Shown: piece after piece, positions 8,766 through 17,823 of the stretch
Position numbering within the stretch: position 1 is the first letter of the stretch
How the letters are laid out: every line of letters begins with the position of its first letter
Origin: Spirochaetia bacterium UBA6919
Lineage (GTDB): Bacteria > Spirochaetota > UBA6919
Length of the DNA: 38,939 nucleotides
Direction: 5' to 3'
Assembly: GCA_002450905.1 (NCBI GenBank)
Contig: DKAT01000044.1
Coordinates: 23,511-62,449 of the forward strand
Translations under genes and position numbers: made by a program
The notes under the pieces: generated by a model
What the model was told of the DNA's origin: nothing
Databases searched by the model: none
What the model saw: only the letters and a program-made list of their open reading frames with translations

Positions 8766-9701
8766 TTACCATAATTTAGAGCTAAAATATTTTTCACCAT
8801 TATCAGGAAAGATAGTAACAACAACACCTTCAGTCAAGGTCTTTGCATAATTTAATGTACCTAATATAGCTGCGCCAGATGACAGACCGACAAATAAGCC
8901 TTCTTCCCGTGCCAGCCTACGTACCATATCATAGGATTCATCTGTGCCTACGAAGATGGTATTTTTTTCAAAGGACATTTCGTATATTCCCGGGACTATG
9001 GAGCTTTCGATGTGCTTTAGTCCTTCCAATCCATGAAATGGGTCTGAAGGTTGGATGCCAAATGTTTTTATATCAGGGTTAAAATCTTTTAATCGTTTAC
9101 TGTTCCCAATGAGAGTCCCACTTGTTCCGACGCAAGCCAGGAAGTGTGTTACTTTCCCGTTTGTATCTCTGATAATTTCTTCTGCAGTTCCGTAGTAGTG
9201 TGATCTCCAGTTTTCTGGGTTGTTATACTGGTCTGGAACAAAGTATTTATCGGGATCTTTCTTGCGAACTTCTCTTGAAAGGAGGATAGCGCCATCCGAA
9301 CCGTCGAGAGGATCTGAGAAAATACATTTTGCTCCATAAGCCTTTAAAATTACTTTTCTTTCATGGCTGACATTGTCTGGCATCACCAGTTCCACGTTAT
9401 ATCCCTTTGCTGCACCGATCATAGCCAAGGCGATACCGGTATTTCCAGAGGTTGCATCAAGGATAGTTTTATCGTTAGTCAATTGACCACTTTCTTCCCC
9501 TTTTTGAATCATACGAAAAGCGGGTCTATCTTTAACAGATCCGCCTGGGTTGAAGGATTCCATTTTAGCATATACCTTAACACCCTGTGAAAGACCTTTT
9601 GAAATATTCTTTAGCTCGATCAGGGGGGTATTCCCAATTTTCGTAAGAATATCGGGCTGATGATCTGAAAGTTGTGTATGGATTGGAGATGCAATATTCA
9701 T
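8766..9701 (-). CDS. cysM: PLP-dependent cysteine synthase, probably thiocarboxylate-using (CysM-like)
   Basis: Fold type II PLP enzyme of about 311 residues. The PLP lysine is in NPGGSVKDRPA (K57 from the ATG), the substrate loop is TSGNTGIALA, and the phosphate-binding motif is CVGTSGTLIG. The enzyme joins activated serine with sulfide or with a protein thiocarboxylate to make cysteine. Being first in an operon with a sulfur carrier, JAMM peptidase and E1-rhodanese suggests the mycobacterial CysM mode, where O-phosphoserine and CysO thiocarboxylate are the substrates; sequence alone does not settle the acceptor. The start is either ATG 9701 (chosen) or GTG 9710; neither has a clear ribosome binding site. 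A TATAAT lies only a few bases upstream, so the message may have a very short leader. Confidence 0.92.
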   Translation of the reverse strand: MNIASPIHTQLSDHQPDILTKIGNTPLIELKNISKGLSQGVKVYAKMESFNPGGSVKDRPAFRMIQKGEESGQLTNDKTILDATSGNTGIALAMIGAAKGYNVELVMPDNVSHERKVILKAYGAKCIFSDPLDGSDGAILLSREVRKKDPDKYFVPDQYNNPENWRSHYYGTAEEIIRDTNGKVTHFLACVGTSGTLIGNSKRLKDFNPDIKTFGIQPSDPFHGLEGLKHIESSIVPGIYEMSFEKNTIFVGTDESYDMVRRLAREEGLFVGLSSGAAILGTLNYAKTLTEGVVVTIFPDNGEKYFSSKLW

Positions 9702-9977
9702 TATAAACACATAATTATAAATTTGTTAGATATATAGATTAACTGGACAAGATTAGTCCATATTCTTTAAATCTAAGATAAATAAACTTTTTTTTCTTGT
9801 CAAGGTCTTTAATAAAAATTTGTGAATGATTAGTGGAACGGAAGATGGATGATGTTATCCTGCTTAGATTTATTGATTTGATTAATGAATAATTTATTTC
9901 ATTATATCTTGACTATTTGAAGGATTTTTCATATTTTCTCAATATAAAATAGAATAAGATTTAGGAAATTATATTTG

Positions 9978-11351
9978 ATGAAAGATCAATTAAATAGATT
10001 AATAAATAAGTATCCTGCTGAGTATATGGAAATACACTATGAAGATAGGGATTATAACTATGTATCGTATAGTGGAAGAGAACTTGAGGATGTAGGGTCG
10101 GCGAAAAGCTCTTCAGGAAATGTACGGATATTTAAAAATGGGGAGTGGTCATTTGTCTCATTTAATGATAAGGATATAGAACACCACATTAATAAAGCTT
10201 TTGATAACTTAAATTACGAGAGCAAGTATTCAAAAAAGAATGGTAATAAAGGATTGTTGAAATGTGATGCAGTGGATATTGTATATAAAAGCAAGTATGT
10301 TAAGAATCCTATGGATGTTCCTCTTTCTGATAAAGTAGAACTCATGAATAAGTATAATGAAAGGATCTTGAGTACTAAAAATATCCAGACGTCTCGAGCT
10401 ACATACCGCGATTCACATAAGAAATCTTATTTTGCTAATTCTGAGGGCAGCTATATAGAACTTGATAAAATCTTTACTGGTCTTGGTTTATTTGCAATGA
10501 CACGGGATGGTATGAATGTTCAGAGGGGCTACTTTAGTGATGGTGGGTATTATGGCTATGAAGTGGTGGAAGGAAGAGAGCATGAATGTGATAACATTTG
10601 TAAACAGGCTGTTGATCTGTTAAAAGCCGATTCTTTTGAAAAGGGTACATATAATGTCCTATTAGATCCTCGTATGACAGGTGTATTTGCTCATGAAGCA
10701 TTTGGGCATCTATCGGAAGCTGACTTCCTGTACGAGAATCCCGATATGCAGAAAATGATGTCCCTTGGAAGAGTATTTGGGTCCAATGAATTGAATATTA
10801 TCGATGATGCAACCCTTGAAGGTTTGGCGGGATATATTCCCTTTGATGACGAAGGGGTTCAGGGTAAGAGAAAGTATCTTATTAAGAATGGAAAACTTAA
10901 TTCAAGACTGACATCACGGGAAACTGCCTATCAACTTCATGAGGAATTATCAGGGAATGCAAGAGCTTTATCGCCTCTTTATTCTCCTATTGTTAGAATG
11001 ACAAATACCTTTATAGATCGAGGGCAATATTCTGTTGATGAACTCTTGCAAATGCTTGGGGATGGTGTATATTGTGTCAATTATATGGCGGGTATGACGA
11101 ATCTTGAGATGTTTACTTTCACTGCTGGTAAGGCTTATGAAGTGAAGAATGGTAAGATTGGTAGACTTCTTAAGGATGTTGTATTAACTGGGAATGTATT
11201 TAAGACTCTCAGTAATATTAAAGCGATTGGAAATGACCTGCATCACTTTGGAGGCCTTGGGGGGTGTGGAAAGGGTGGTCAGAATGGTCTTCCTGTAACT
11301 GTTGGGGGACCTCATGTCCTTGTTGAGAATGTTGTGATAGGCGGGAAATAG
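9978..11351 (+). CDS. tldD: TldD metalloprotease subunit
   Basis: 457 residues from ATG 9978 (TTG 9975 is also possible; AGGA at 9963-9966 fits either). TldD is the catalytic half of the TldD/TldE heterodimer, a zinc protease that degrades unfolded peptides and matures some ribosomally made peptides. The zinc motif HExxxH is present as HEAFGH (H239-H244), and the conserved C-terminal cysteine of the metal site is in GGCGKGGQ (C430). The gene is followed after six bases by pmbA/tldE, the expected partner, so the pair is co-transcribed. A candidate promoter is TTGACT near 9909 with TATTTT 17 bases downstream. Ends with TAG, the only TAG stop in the window. Nothing is missing. Confidence 0.96.
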   Translation: MKDQLNRLINKYPAEYMEIHYEDRDYNYVSYSGRELEDVGSAKSSSGNVRIFKNGEWSFVSFNDKDIEHHINKAFDNLNYESKYSKKNGNKGLLKCDAVDIVYKSKYVKNPMDVPLSDKVELMNKYNERILSTKNIQTSRATYRDSHKKSYFANSEGSYIELDKIFTGLGLFAMTRDGMNVQRGYFSDGGYYGYEVVEGREHECDNICKQAVDLLKADSFEKGTYNVLLDPRMTGVFAHEAFGHLSEADFLYENPDMQKMMSLGRVFGSNELNIIDDATLEGLAGYIPFDDEGVQGKRKYLIKNGKLNSRLTSRETAYQLHEELSGNARALSPLYSPIVRMTNTFIDRGQYSVDELLQMLGDGVYCVNYMAGMTNLEMFTFTAGKAYEVKNGKIGRLLKDVVLTGNVFKTLSNIKAIGNDLHHFGGLGGCGKGGQNGLPVTVGGPHVLVENVVIGGK

Positions 11352-11357
11352 GTTACT

Positions 11358-12665
11358 ATGAATAATGATCATTTAAATATATATAATAAAGCAAAATCTG
11401 TTTTACATAATGTAGAAATCTATACCAGTAGTTCAGAATCCCACTCTGTCTCCTTTGAAAGTGACATATTTAAGAAGGTAGAATCTACTCAGACCCAGGG
11501 GCTTGGACTCAGAACAATCTATAATGACAGGATAGGCTTCTCATTTACTAATGATACCAGTGATTATAATGTGATTGATAGAGCTAAAGAGAGTTCTCAG
11601 TTTGGAGAAAAAGCTCTCTTTCAATTTGCTGAAAAACAATCGACTAATCAAATGAATTTGTATGACCCTCAGATTAAGGATACATCTATAGATTCCATGA
11701 TTAAAATGGGTGAAGATGCTATTGATAAAATAAAATCATTTGATGATAACATTAAAATTGATGTGGGACTTGAAAAAGAAACATATTCTGTTCATTTGAT
11801 GACTTCCAACGGTTTTTCTGAATCATATCAGAAGTCTCTTTTCTCTGTGAGTGTTAGTGGACTTATTGCAAAGAATGACCAACTATTAAGTATACACAAA
11901 TCCAAGACACGTTTATCACCATTCTCAGGTATGGATGATATTATCGATCCTATTATAGAAAAATTTAAACTATCCAAAGAAAGTTCTACGATTAAAACAG
12001 GTAAATATAAAGTTCTATTCACCCCAAGGGCTATTAAATCTCTGGTTTCTATTCTCACTTCAAGTCTTAATGGGAAAGCAGTCCAGAAAGGAATGTCTCC
12101 CCTTACAGAACGACTTGGAGAACAAATTATTTCAAAGAATATAACACTGATCGATAGCGGTATACTTGAAAATGGTATATCCACAGCACCTTTTGATGGT
12201 GAAGGATCACTAACCAGGGAAAATATCCTATATGACAAAGGGGTTCTAAATACTTTTATTTTTGATAAACAAACTGCAGCCCTGCTTAAGAGAACATCAA
12301 CAGGAAACGCTTCGAGGGGTTATGCTTCTACACCCTCACCTGGACTCCGCAATATCATATTCAAAGAGGGGCAGTATAGCTACGAATCTTTGCTAGCCCA
12401 AATTGATGATGGGATCCTCGTTGATCAATTCATTGGTGCAGGCCAGAGTAATGTAATGGCAGGGGAATATTCAATGAATCTTGAATTAGCATTTAAAATC
12501 AATAAAGGTTCATTATCAGGTAGATTAAAGGACGTCATGATGAGTGGAAATGTATTTGAATCACTCAATCATATATGTGGTATTGGAAATACCTTATTTC
12601 AAGAGGGAAGTGGATATTTCCCTTATATATTATTGGACGATATTGCAATCTCATCAAAATATTAA
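11358..12665 (+). CDS. pmbA: TldE/PmbA, non-catalytic partner of TldD
   Basis: 435 residues, homologous in layout to TldD but lacking the HExxxH motif, as expected for the structural subunit. Recognisable segments are ISKNITLIDSGILENGI, the APFDGEGSLTRENILYDKG stretch and the C-terminal MSGNVFESLNHICGIGN. With TldD it forms a cytosolic chamber-like protease. The gene starts six bases after the tldD stop and so is translationally coupled. Full length for the family, with no anomalies. Confidence 0.95.
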   Translation: MNNDHLNIYNKAKSVLHNVEIYTSSSESHSVSFESDIFKKVESTQTQGLGLRTIYNDRIGFSFTNDTSDYNVIDRAKESSQFGEKALFQFAEKQSTNQMNLYDPQIKDTSIDSMIKMGEDAIDKIKSFDDNIKIDVGLEKETYSVHLMTSNGFSESYQKSLFSVSVSGLIAKNDQLLSIHKSKTRLSPFSGMDDIIDPIIEKFKLSKESSTIKTGKYKVLFTPRAIKSLVSILTSSLNGKAVQKGMSPLTERLGEQIISKNITLIDSGILENGISTAPFDGEGSLTRENILYDKGVLNTFIFDKQTAALLKRTSTGNASRGYASTPSPGLRNIIFKEGQYSYESLLAQIDDGILVDQFIGAGQSNVMAGEYSMNLELAFKINKGSLSGRLKDVMMSGNVFESLNHICGIGNTLFQEGSGYFPYILLDDIAISSKY

Positions 12666-12695
12666 TTAAAATACTGTTTCAATAAGGAAAATCAA

Positions 12696-13406
12696 ATGAA
12701 TATTCTGTATAATTATACTTCTAATAAGCAAAGCATAATATTTTATAACTTAATTTTTTTCTGTATTCTGGCAATTTTCTCAATTTCAATTTCCAATTGC
12801 AAAGGAGATAAAGATCAGAAATCTTCTAAAAATAAAAATAATAATAAAAAAAATAACTATTCGATTAAATATTTTGCAAATATAAAACAAGACTTTCAGG
12901 GTGAAACACAATATTTAGAACCTCTCAACAATGAAAGTCTCACTGGAAAATCCTTTTTTAAGATTTTTCTTAATAAACAGGGACAGGTGGTCAGGGAGGA
13001 GCAATACGATAAGTCTAAACATTTAAAAAGATACAGTAAAATATTTTATAAAAATAATTCAAAAGAAAAAGTAGAGCAATATACTGGTGACCATGAATTG
13101 GTAATTATTTACAAGTATGATAAAAATAATAAAATCGCTGAAGAAATTAAGTATACTTCAGGTGAAATTGAGCACTTTTCCATATATATCTATGATCAGA
13201 GTGGATTATTAACCCGGGAAAATTATCTCACCCCTGATAAAAAGCTGAAATTTTATAAAACATTTAAATATGATAACAATAATAACAGGACTCAAACATT
13301 ATTATATAGTGCTAATGGTAAATTTTTATACTCCCATAAAGAAAAAAAAATTGATGATGAGGATTATTCTAAATCAGATAAGAATCATAAAAAAATAAAT
13401 AATTAA
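12696..13406 (+). CDS. Putative lipoprotein with Y/G-rich repeat-like body
   Basis: 236 residues. An unusually long N-terminal region precedes a hydrophobic segment (about 15-33) ending in SISNC, a relaxed lipobox with Cys 35, followed by a Lys/Asn-rich linker. The body has recurring units such as GQVVREEQYDKS, KIAEEIKYTSGE and LLTRENYLTPD, in which a glycine or turn is followed by a charged strand ending in Tyr; this resembles YD/MORN-like antiparallel repeats seen in many secreted lipoproteins. AAGGAAA precedes the ATG. It begins 30 bases after pmbA and may be co-transcribed with it, but a functional link is not evident. Function unknown. Confidence 0.7.
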   Translation: MNILYNYTSNKQSIIFYNLIFFCILAIFSISISNCKGDKDQKSSKNKNNNKKNNYSIKYFANIKQDFQGETQYLEPLNNESLTGKSFFKIFLNKQGQVVREEQYDKSKHLKRYSKIFYKNNSKEKVEQYTGDHELVIIYKYDKNNKIAEEIKYTSGEIEHFSIYIYDQSGLLTRENYLTPDKKLKFYKTFKYDNNNNRTQTLLYSANGKFLYSHKEKKIDDEDYSKSDKNHKKINN

Positions 13407-13507
13407 TTCTCGATACTATTATAGCTTTCCACAAAATTATATCTCTGAACCTTCAAAAGTACTAAGTATTCGAAACTTTCTGTCGAATTATTAGAAGTGG
13501 AGGGGAT

Positions 13508-14044
13508 ATGAAAAATCTCGAAGAATTTCTAAAACTCAGTAATTATTTAAAAAGTTATAAATTATATCAAAGTTTCTCAGAAATGGATCAACGTAATCGC
13601 CGCGCGATCTCAAAAGTAGAAGAAAATTTAAGTAGATCTGGACAGTATTCCCAACAGGAAGAAGAGGAATTAAAATTATACTATAAAATATTAGAGAAGG
13701 TTGACTTAAATAATAAAGTCCTTGAAAATACTTTTAATAGCTATGAATTCACCGACGAAGTCCTGGAGCAGAACATGACCGATTATAAGGTCTATGTCTA
13801 TGAATTTATTACCGATACAATCATGGAATCCATGAAAAATAAGATATTTAAGGACAAAAAGTCATTTATAAATCATATTAATGCAGCCCAGCAGGTAATC
13901 CACCGCCACTTTACTAACAAGTTCTACATTCCAGAAGACTTAGATAAAATATTTGAAAAAGCAATCGAAAGTATATACGAAAAAGTATATCCAAATCAAG
14001 GATCACTAGATAAAACCAGTTTAGAATCCATAAAAATTATTTAA
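13508..14044 (+). CDS. Hypothetical helical protein (178 aa)
   Basis: Starts at ATG 13508 with a strong ribosome binding site (GGAGGGGAT just upstream). The product is hydrophilic and predicted mostly helical, with no signal peptide or membrane segments and several Glu/Lys-rich stretches. I do not recognise the family. The 3' end overlaps by eight bases with the convergent dienelactone-hydrolase-like gene, so the two share their terminator region. Probably a real cytosolic protein; no function can be suggested. Confidence 0.7.
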   Translation: MKNLEEFLKLSNYLKSYKLYQSFSEMDQRNRRAISKVEENLSRSGQYSQQEEEELKLYYKILEKVDLNNKVLENTFNSYEFTDEVLEQNMTDYKVYVYEFITDTIMESMKNKIFKDKKSFINHINAAQQVIHRHFTNKFYIPEDLDKIFEKAIESIYEKVYPNQGSLDKTSLESIKII

Positions 14045-14873
14045 AAGTTTCACTAAGAAATTTCTTCATTTCATCCCAGGATCTCATATCCGCATCCTTA
14101 TCATATGCCGAACCCGATTTAGGATTATTGATACTAGGTATTGTAAATGAATGCATAGCCTTTGGATAAATTATTACTGAGTATTTGACCCCTCCTTTCT
14201 CCATCTCTATATTAAAGTTTTCTACATCTTTGGGTGGAATCTTTGGATCACTTCCTCCATGGAGTATCAATACCCTTCCCTTAATATTCTTAGCATCATT
14301 TTTATGAGGAGTATCCAGACTGCCATGGAAAGTTACAATCCCCTTTAAATTAGCTCCAGATCTTCCTAGTTCAAGTACTGTCGCACCTCCAAAACAATAT
14401 CCCACAGCGACTATATTGTTTTTATCCGTTAATGAATGATTCAATAATGCATTTAAACCTGCCTTAGCCCTATTTCTCATAGCTGTCCTATCCTTATCAT
14501 TTCTGTAGAACTTGGTTAATTTCCTTGCTGTCTTGTGATCACTGGCTTTCACACCCTTTCCATAAGTATCCAGAGCGAAAGCAATATATCCCATCTCAGC
14601 AAATTGCCTTGTGCGCCCCTTAGTATACTCATCCAATCCCATCCAGGGATGAGCTACTAAAATACCCGGCCTCTTTCCCTTAATCGATGGATCATAAGCC
14701 AAATATCCTTCCAATACATCCTCTCCATCTTTATATTCAATTGATTTAGTAATCAGTTTATGAGCATTTTTTTCTGCATGATTCTCTGATTTAGGTGTAT
14801 TTGGAACAGATTGACTTTTCTTACACGAAAATCCAAAGAAAATTAAAAAAATAATGATATAGACGAACTTCAT
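14037..14873 (-). CDS. Dienelactone-hydrolase-family lipoprotein
   Basis: 278 residues with an N-terminal hydrophobic segment ending in FGFSC (lipidated Cys 17), so the enzyme should sit on the periplasmic face of a membrane. The alpha/beta-hydrolase domain (about 45-275) has the nucleophile C160 in GYCFGG, acid D209 in HGGSDPKIPP and histidine H241 in MHSF, the Cys-Asp-His triad typical of dienelactone hydrolases in place of the more usual serine. The reaction is hydrolysis of an ester or lactone; the natural substrate is unknown, and many family members have no link to aromatic degradation. It stands alone and converges on the hypothetical gene at 13508. Confidence 0.9.
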   Translation of the reverse strand: MKFVYIIIFLIFFGFSCKKSQSVPNTPKSENHAEKNAHKLITKSIEYKDGEDVLEGYLAYDPSIKGKRPGILVAHPWMGLDEYTKGRTRQFAEMGYIAFALDTYGKGVKASDHKTARKLTKFYRNDKDRTAMRNRAKAGLNALLNHSLTDKNNIVAVGYCFGGATVLELGRSGANLKGIVTFHGSLDTPHKNDAKNIKGRVLILHGGSDPKIPPKDVENFNIEMEKGGVKYSVIIYPKAMHSFTIPSINNPKSGSAYDKDADMRSWDEMKKFLSETFK

Positions 14874-15206
14874 TTCAATACCCCATAGATTGATGATTTA
14901 TAAAAATTAATCAACAAAAATATATTCATACTTGATCGTTTTGGCATTAAATTATTTCTAAAATAAGATTTTTATTTCAAATCCGTCAAGATTGTAAAAA
15001 AAAATATGCTTACAAGATCTTATCAAAGGACATAGATTTAATGGGGTTTCTGGACGGTGACCAGGGATTAGTTGATTATTCTCAAGCTGGATGGATCTAT
15101 TTAATATACTATTTACACTCCAATTATTGAAAATAATCCAATAAAATGAAATCATCCTGCCAATCGTTTGTATAATATGAATAAATAAATCTATTTGGAG
15201 GATTTT
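14874..15206. other. Non-coding spacer
   Basis: AT-rich, with no convincing gene. A 65-codon frame at 14958-15155 (-) has no start signal and no recognisable sequence. The right end holds the ribosome binding site (GGAGG, 15197-15201) of the damaged DUF2004 gene. Promoters of the two divergent genes must lie here. Confidence 0.4.
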
Positions 15207-15691
15207 ATGAGTATTTATAATTTACCGCTCTAGACGATGATGAAGATGAATACGCTTATTATACAGATTCAACTTTCTTAGGTTACCAGGTGAGCCTTGA
15301 TTTAAATATTGAGGGTTCAAAACTTACTGAGGATCTTGTACTTGAGATGAGAAAATATATTGACCACCTTCCTGACTTAGCTAAAAAGGCTTTTGAATAT
15401 CTGAGTGAGGATTATCAAAATGAGAATCAGACGGATGGTGTGCAGCTGTTTATGGAACATCATCTTGAAGAGCTCGACGAGGATGAATTGGAGGATTTAT
15501 TTGGGACTCTGGATATTGATATAGATTTATTTTTATCGAGATTGGTTTTAAAATGAATTGGTATATATCCCCGAATTGAAATGGAATATGCAGTGTTTGA
15601 TATAACTTTACCCGATGATTTAACAAATTACGTTATAGCTGTATCTTTTGATAGAGAGGGGCAGATTAGTCATTTGACTATGGAAAGTTAA
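15207..15691 (+). pseudogene. DUF2004-family gene with one frameshift and one in-frame TGA
   Basis: ATG 15207 follows GGAGG at five bases, so translation clearly once began here, but the frame stops after eight codons (MSIYNLPL). Shifting at about 15228-15231 (for example one missing base in CCGCTCTAG) joins it to DDDEDEYAYYTDSTFLGYQ and the body of a DUF2004 protein (LFMEHHLEELDEDELEDLF). At 15554-15556 an in-frame TGA sits where family members have Arg, between LSRLVLK and IGIYPE; beyond it the frame continues intact through AVFDITLPDDLTNYVIAVSF to TMES and TAA 15691. The C-terminal fragment, with its TMES ending, is diagnostic. DUF2004 proteins are small, acidic and cytosolic with unknown function; some occur near toxin genes. 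The two lesions argue for a dead gene, although 15290-15556 could still yield a fragment. Confidence 0.82.
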
Positions 15692-15783
15692 TTTATAATT
15701 TTATGCAATACGCTTATATGGGGTGATGATTTTGATGTACACTGCCGAAATGACATATATTAGTTTGATACAATGGAGACAAT

Positions 15784-16927
15784 ATGAAAGGAATCATTAT
15801 AGGGGGAGGAATTGGTGGATTATGCACGGCATATGCCCCTTCAAAAAAAAGGATTGGATGTGGAGGTCTATGAATCTGCTGGTGAATTAAAGCCTGTGGG
15901 GGCTGGTCTACTCCTTTCACCCAATGCCATAGCGATATTTGAAAAGTTAGGTATTGTGGATGATGTAATTGAGAAAGGTATCGTATTAGATCACATGTAT
16001 ATTAAGAATGATAAGGGAAAAATCATTCAAAAAGTTTCTATGGATCTTATCAAAAAGCATTTCAAGTATCCAACCCTAGCTATTCTTCGTTCTAATCTTC
16101 ATCAATTATTATTCAATCAATTAAAACAAGGTACAGTTCATCTAAATAAAAAATGTATTAGTTATTCTCAAAACTCTGAAGATGTTGAAGTCCAATTTAT
16201 TGATGGTACAAAGGTACAAGGACAGTTTCTGGTTGGATCTGACGGAATACACTCTGTAGTACGACAACAAATGATACCAGACAGCTCATTACGTTATTCT
16301 GGACAAACATGTTGGCGTGGGATTGTTCATTTTGATTTAAATAAAGATATTCAACATACTGGTGTCGAATTGTGGGGTTATGGAACACGATTTGGATATT
16401 GTCAGGTTTTTGAAAATATCATCTATTGGTATGCTACGAAAACAATAGATCCGCAATTTAAATATGAGAATACGAAAGAATCTTTAATGGATGTATTCAG
16501 AGGTTATTCCCAGGTTGTTCATGACATTATTCAAAACACCGAAGCCAATAGGATTATCCAGAATGATTTGTATGATTTAAAACCCATTTCAAAGTGGTCT
16601 GATAGAAATATTACTCTCCTTGGTGACGCCGCACATGCCCCCACACCAAATCTTGGACAGGGAGGAGCACAAGCTATTGAGGATAGCTGGATGATTGCTG
16701 AGTGTTTAGGTCAAAATCCAAATGTAAGTCAAGCCTTTCAAAAATATGAAACCCTTCGAAAACCGAAAGCTCAGCAAATCGCCCAATTGTCCTACCAACT
16801 AGGAAAAATAGCGGGGCTTCAAAATAATTTACTCTGCCAGATTAGGAATTCCATCCTCAAATATACCCCCTCTTCCTATCAATTAAAACAACTAAAATCA
16901 ATTTATTCGATAGATTATGACCTATAA
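15784..16927 (+). pseudogene. FAD-dependent monooxygenase (salicylate-hydroxylase-like), frameshifted near the N-terminus
   Basis: ATG 15784 has GGAG upstream and encodes the FAD-binding start MKGIIIGGGIGGLCTAYA (GxGxxG). The remainder is in the next frame: removing one C from the run 15836-15839 restores TAYALQKKGLDVEVYESAGE, the expected Rossmann continuation with the glutamate that binds FAD ribose. The repaired protein is 380 residues, the normal size, and keeps the DG motif (GSDGIHSVVR) and the second FAD motif GDAAHAPTPNLGQGG. Such enzymes hydroxylate aromatic or isoprenoid substrates using NAD(P)H and O2; the substrate is unknown. Internal start at 15812 would give a protein without the FAD dinucleotide fold, so as sequenced the gene should be inactive. 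Confidence 0.85.
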
Positions 16928-17008
16928 ACCACTCCAAACAAATGTTTCTGTTTCAAAGAAGGAGGGATGGTTATGAGAAAGACTCTCATGTTACTAATTA
17001 ATTCTCTA

Positions 17009-17037
17009 TTTGTAATTGAACAATATCAAATTACAAA
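17009..17037. repeat. Perfect 9-bp inverted repeat in intergenic region
   Basis: TTTGTAATT (17009-17017) and AATTACAAA (17029-17037) are perfect complements around an 11-base loop, and TTTGTAATT recurs near 17075. The element lies between the damaged monooxygenase and the cytochrome gene. No T run follows, so it looks more like a binding site than a terminator. With such AT-rich DNA, chance is possible. Confidence 0.3.
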
Positions 17038-17195
17038 GTTCGATATTACGATAGATTTTCTATGGAAAAAAATTTGTAATTTATCTCAATATTTTTAAAA
17101 CAACTTGACGAGGAGAGTCTAATTTATTAACTTTCACAAGCTCTATTAGAGCAATATGTTAATGATGGACATATAATATTTTAGGAGGGAGTTCA

Positions 17196-17774
17196 ATGAC
17201 TAAAACAGCTATAGCTATTAGCTTATGTTTAATGATCCTTGTGGGAATATCCTGTAAGAAACCCGCAGGCACCGAATCAAAAAAAGATTCTAAAACTGAA
17301 TCTAAAGCAGATAATAAAACATCTAGTACACCAGCAAATTATGATGACAAAAAACTTTTTGAAGGCGATTATATCGCTGGAGCTCCAAAAGAACATAAAA
17401 TCCCAGATAAGTTAAAGGATTTTAAAGCAGACCCAGAAATTGGTAAAATCATTTATAATAAAGTTGGAATGGGCAAGAAAGGTAAAAATCCTAAAGATAG
17501 CAAGAAATTACCAGCTGGAAATTGTGCAGCTTGTCATAGTGGCAAAGGTGTGAAAGGTGGCGGAGATGTTGGACCTGAATTTAGTGCTCCTATGGTAGCT
17601 AAATGGAAAAAAGACGGTGACGCATGGCTCTTTAAAAAAATCGGTGATGCACGTACTGAAAATCCAAACTCAAATATGCCTCCAACTCTTGGAATGAAAA
17701 CAGGAAAAAAAGGTATTGAGTGGAAACCTGAACACATCCTGCATCTTATTGCATATTTAAAAACATTTAAATAA
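17196..17774 (+). CDS. Monoheme c-type cytochrome lipoprotein, SoxX-like
   Basis: 192 residues. The signal peptide ends in VGISC (lipidated Cys 20), followed by a Lys/Ser/Thr-rich linker and one heme site CAACH (C110, C113, H114). The region after it (GGGDVGPEFS, then NPNSNMPP with a likely axial Met 161, then HILHLIAYLKTF) follows the SoxX pattern of sulfur-oxidising cytochromes. It is thus an electron carrier anchored on the periplasmic side. No soxAYZB genes are in the window, so a role in thiosulfate oxidation is only inferred; it could be a general small cytochrome. The ATG follows AGGAGGGAG. A strong terminator lies directly downstream, so it is monocistronic. Confidence 0.87.
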   Translation: MTKTAIAISLCLMILVGISCKKPAGTESKKDSKTESKADNKTSSTPANYDDKKLFEGDYIAGAPKEHKIPDKLKDFKADPEIGKIIYNKVGMGKKGKNPKDSKKLPAGNCAACHSGKGVKGGGDVGPEFSAPMVAKWKKDGDAWLFKKIGDARTENPNSNMPPTLGMKTGKKGIEWKPEHILHLIAYLKTFK

Positions 17775-17781
17775 TCTGATA

Positions 17782-17823
17782 CAGGCAGGAGATTATCAAT
17801 GCTTCTGCCTGAATTACTTTTTT
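17782..17823 (+). terminator. Intrinsic terminator after the cytochrome gene
   Basis: Arms CAGGCAGGAG (17782-17791) and CTTCTGCCTG (17802-17811) form a 10-bp stem (one wobble) with a 10-base loop, followed by TTACTTTTTT. It lies eight bases after the cytochrome stop and just before the stop of the opposing SNase gene, whose transcript it may also help to end. Confidence 0.85.

Noticed and set aside
14958..15155. 65-codon minus-strand frame
   Set aside because: No start signal and no protein-like pattern; lies in an AT-rich spacer.
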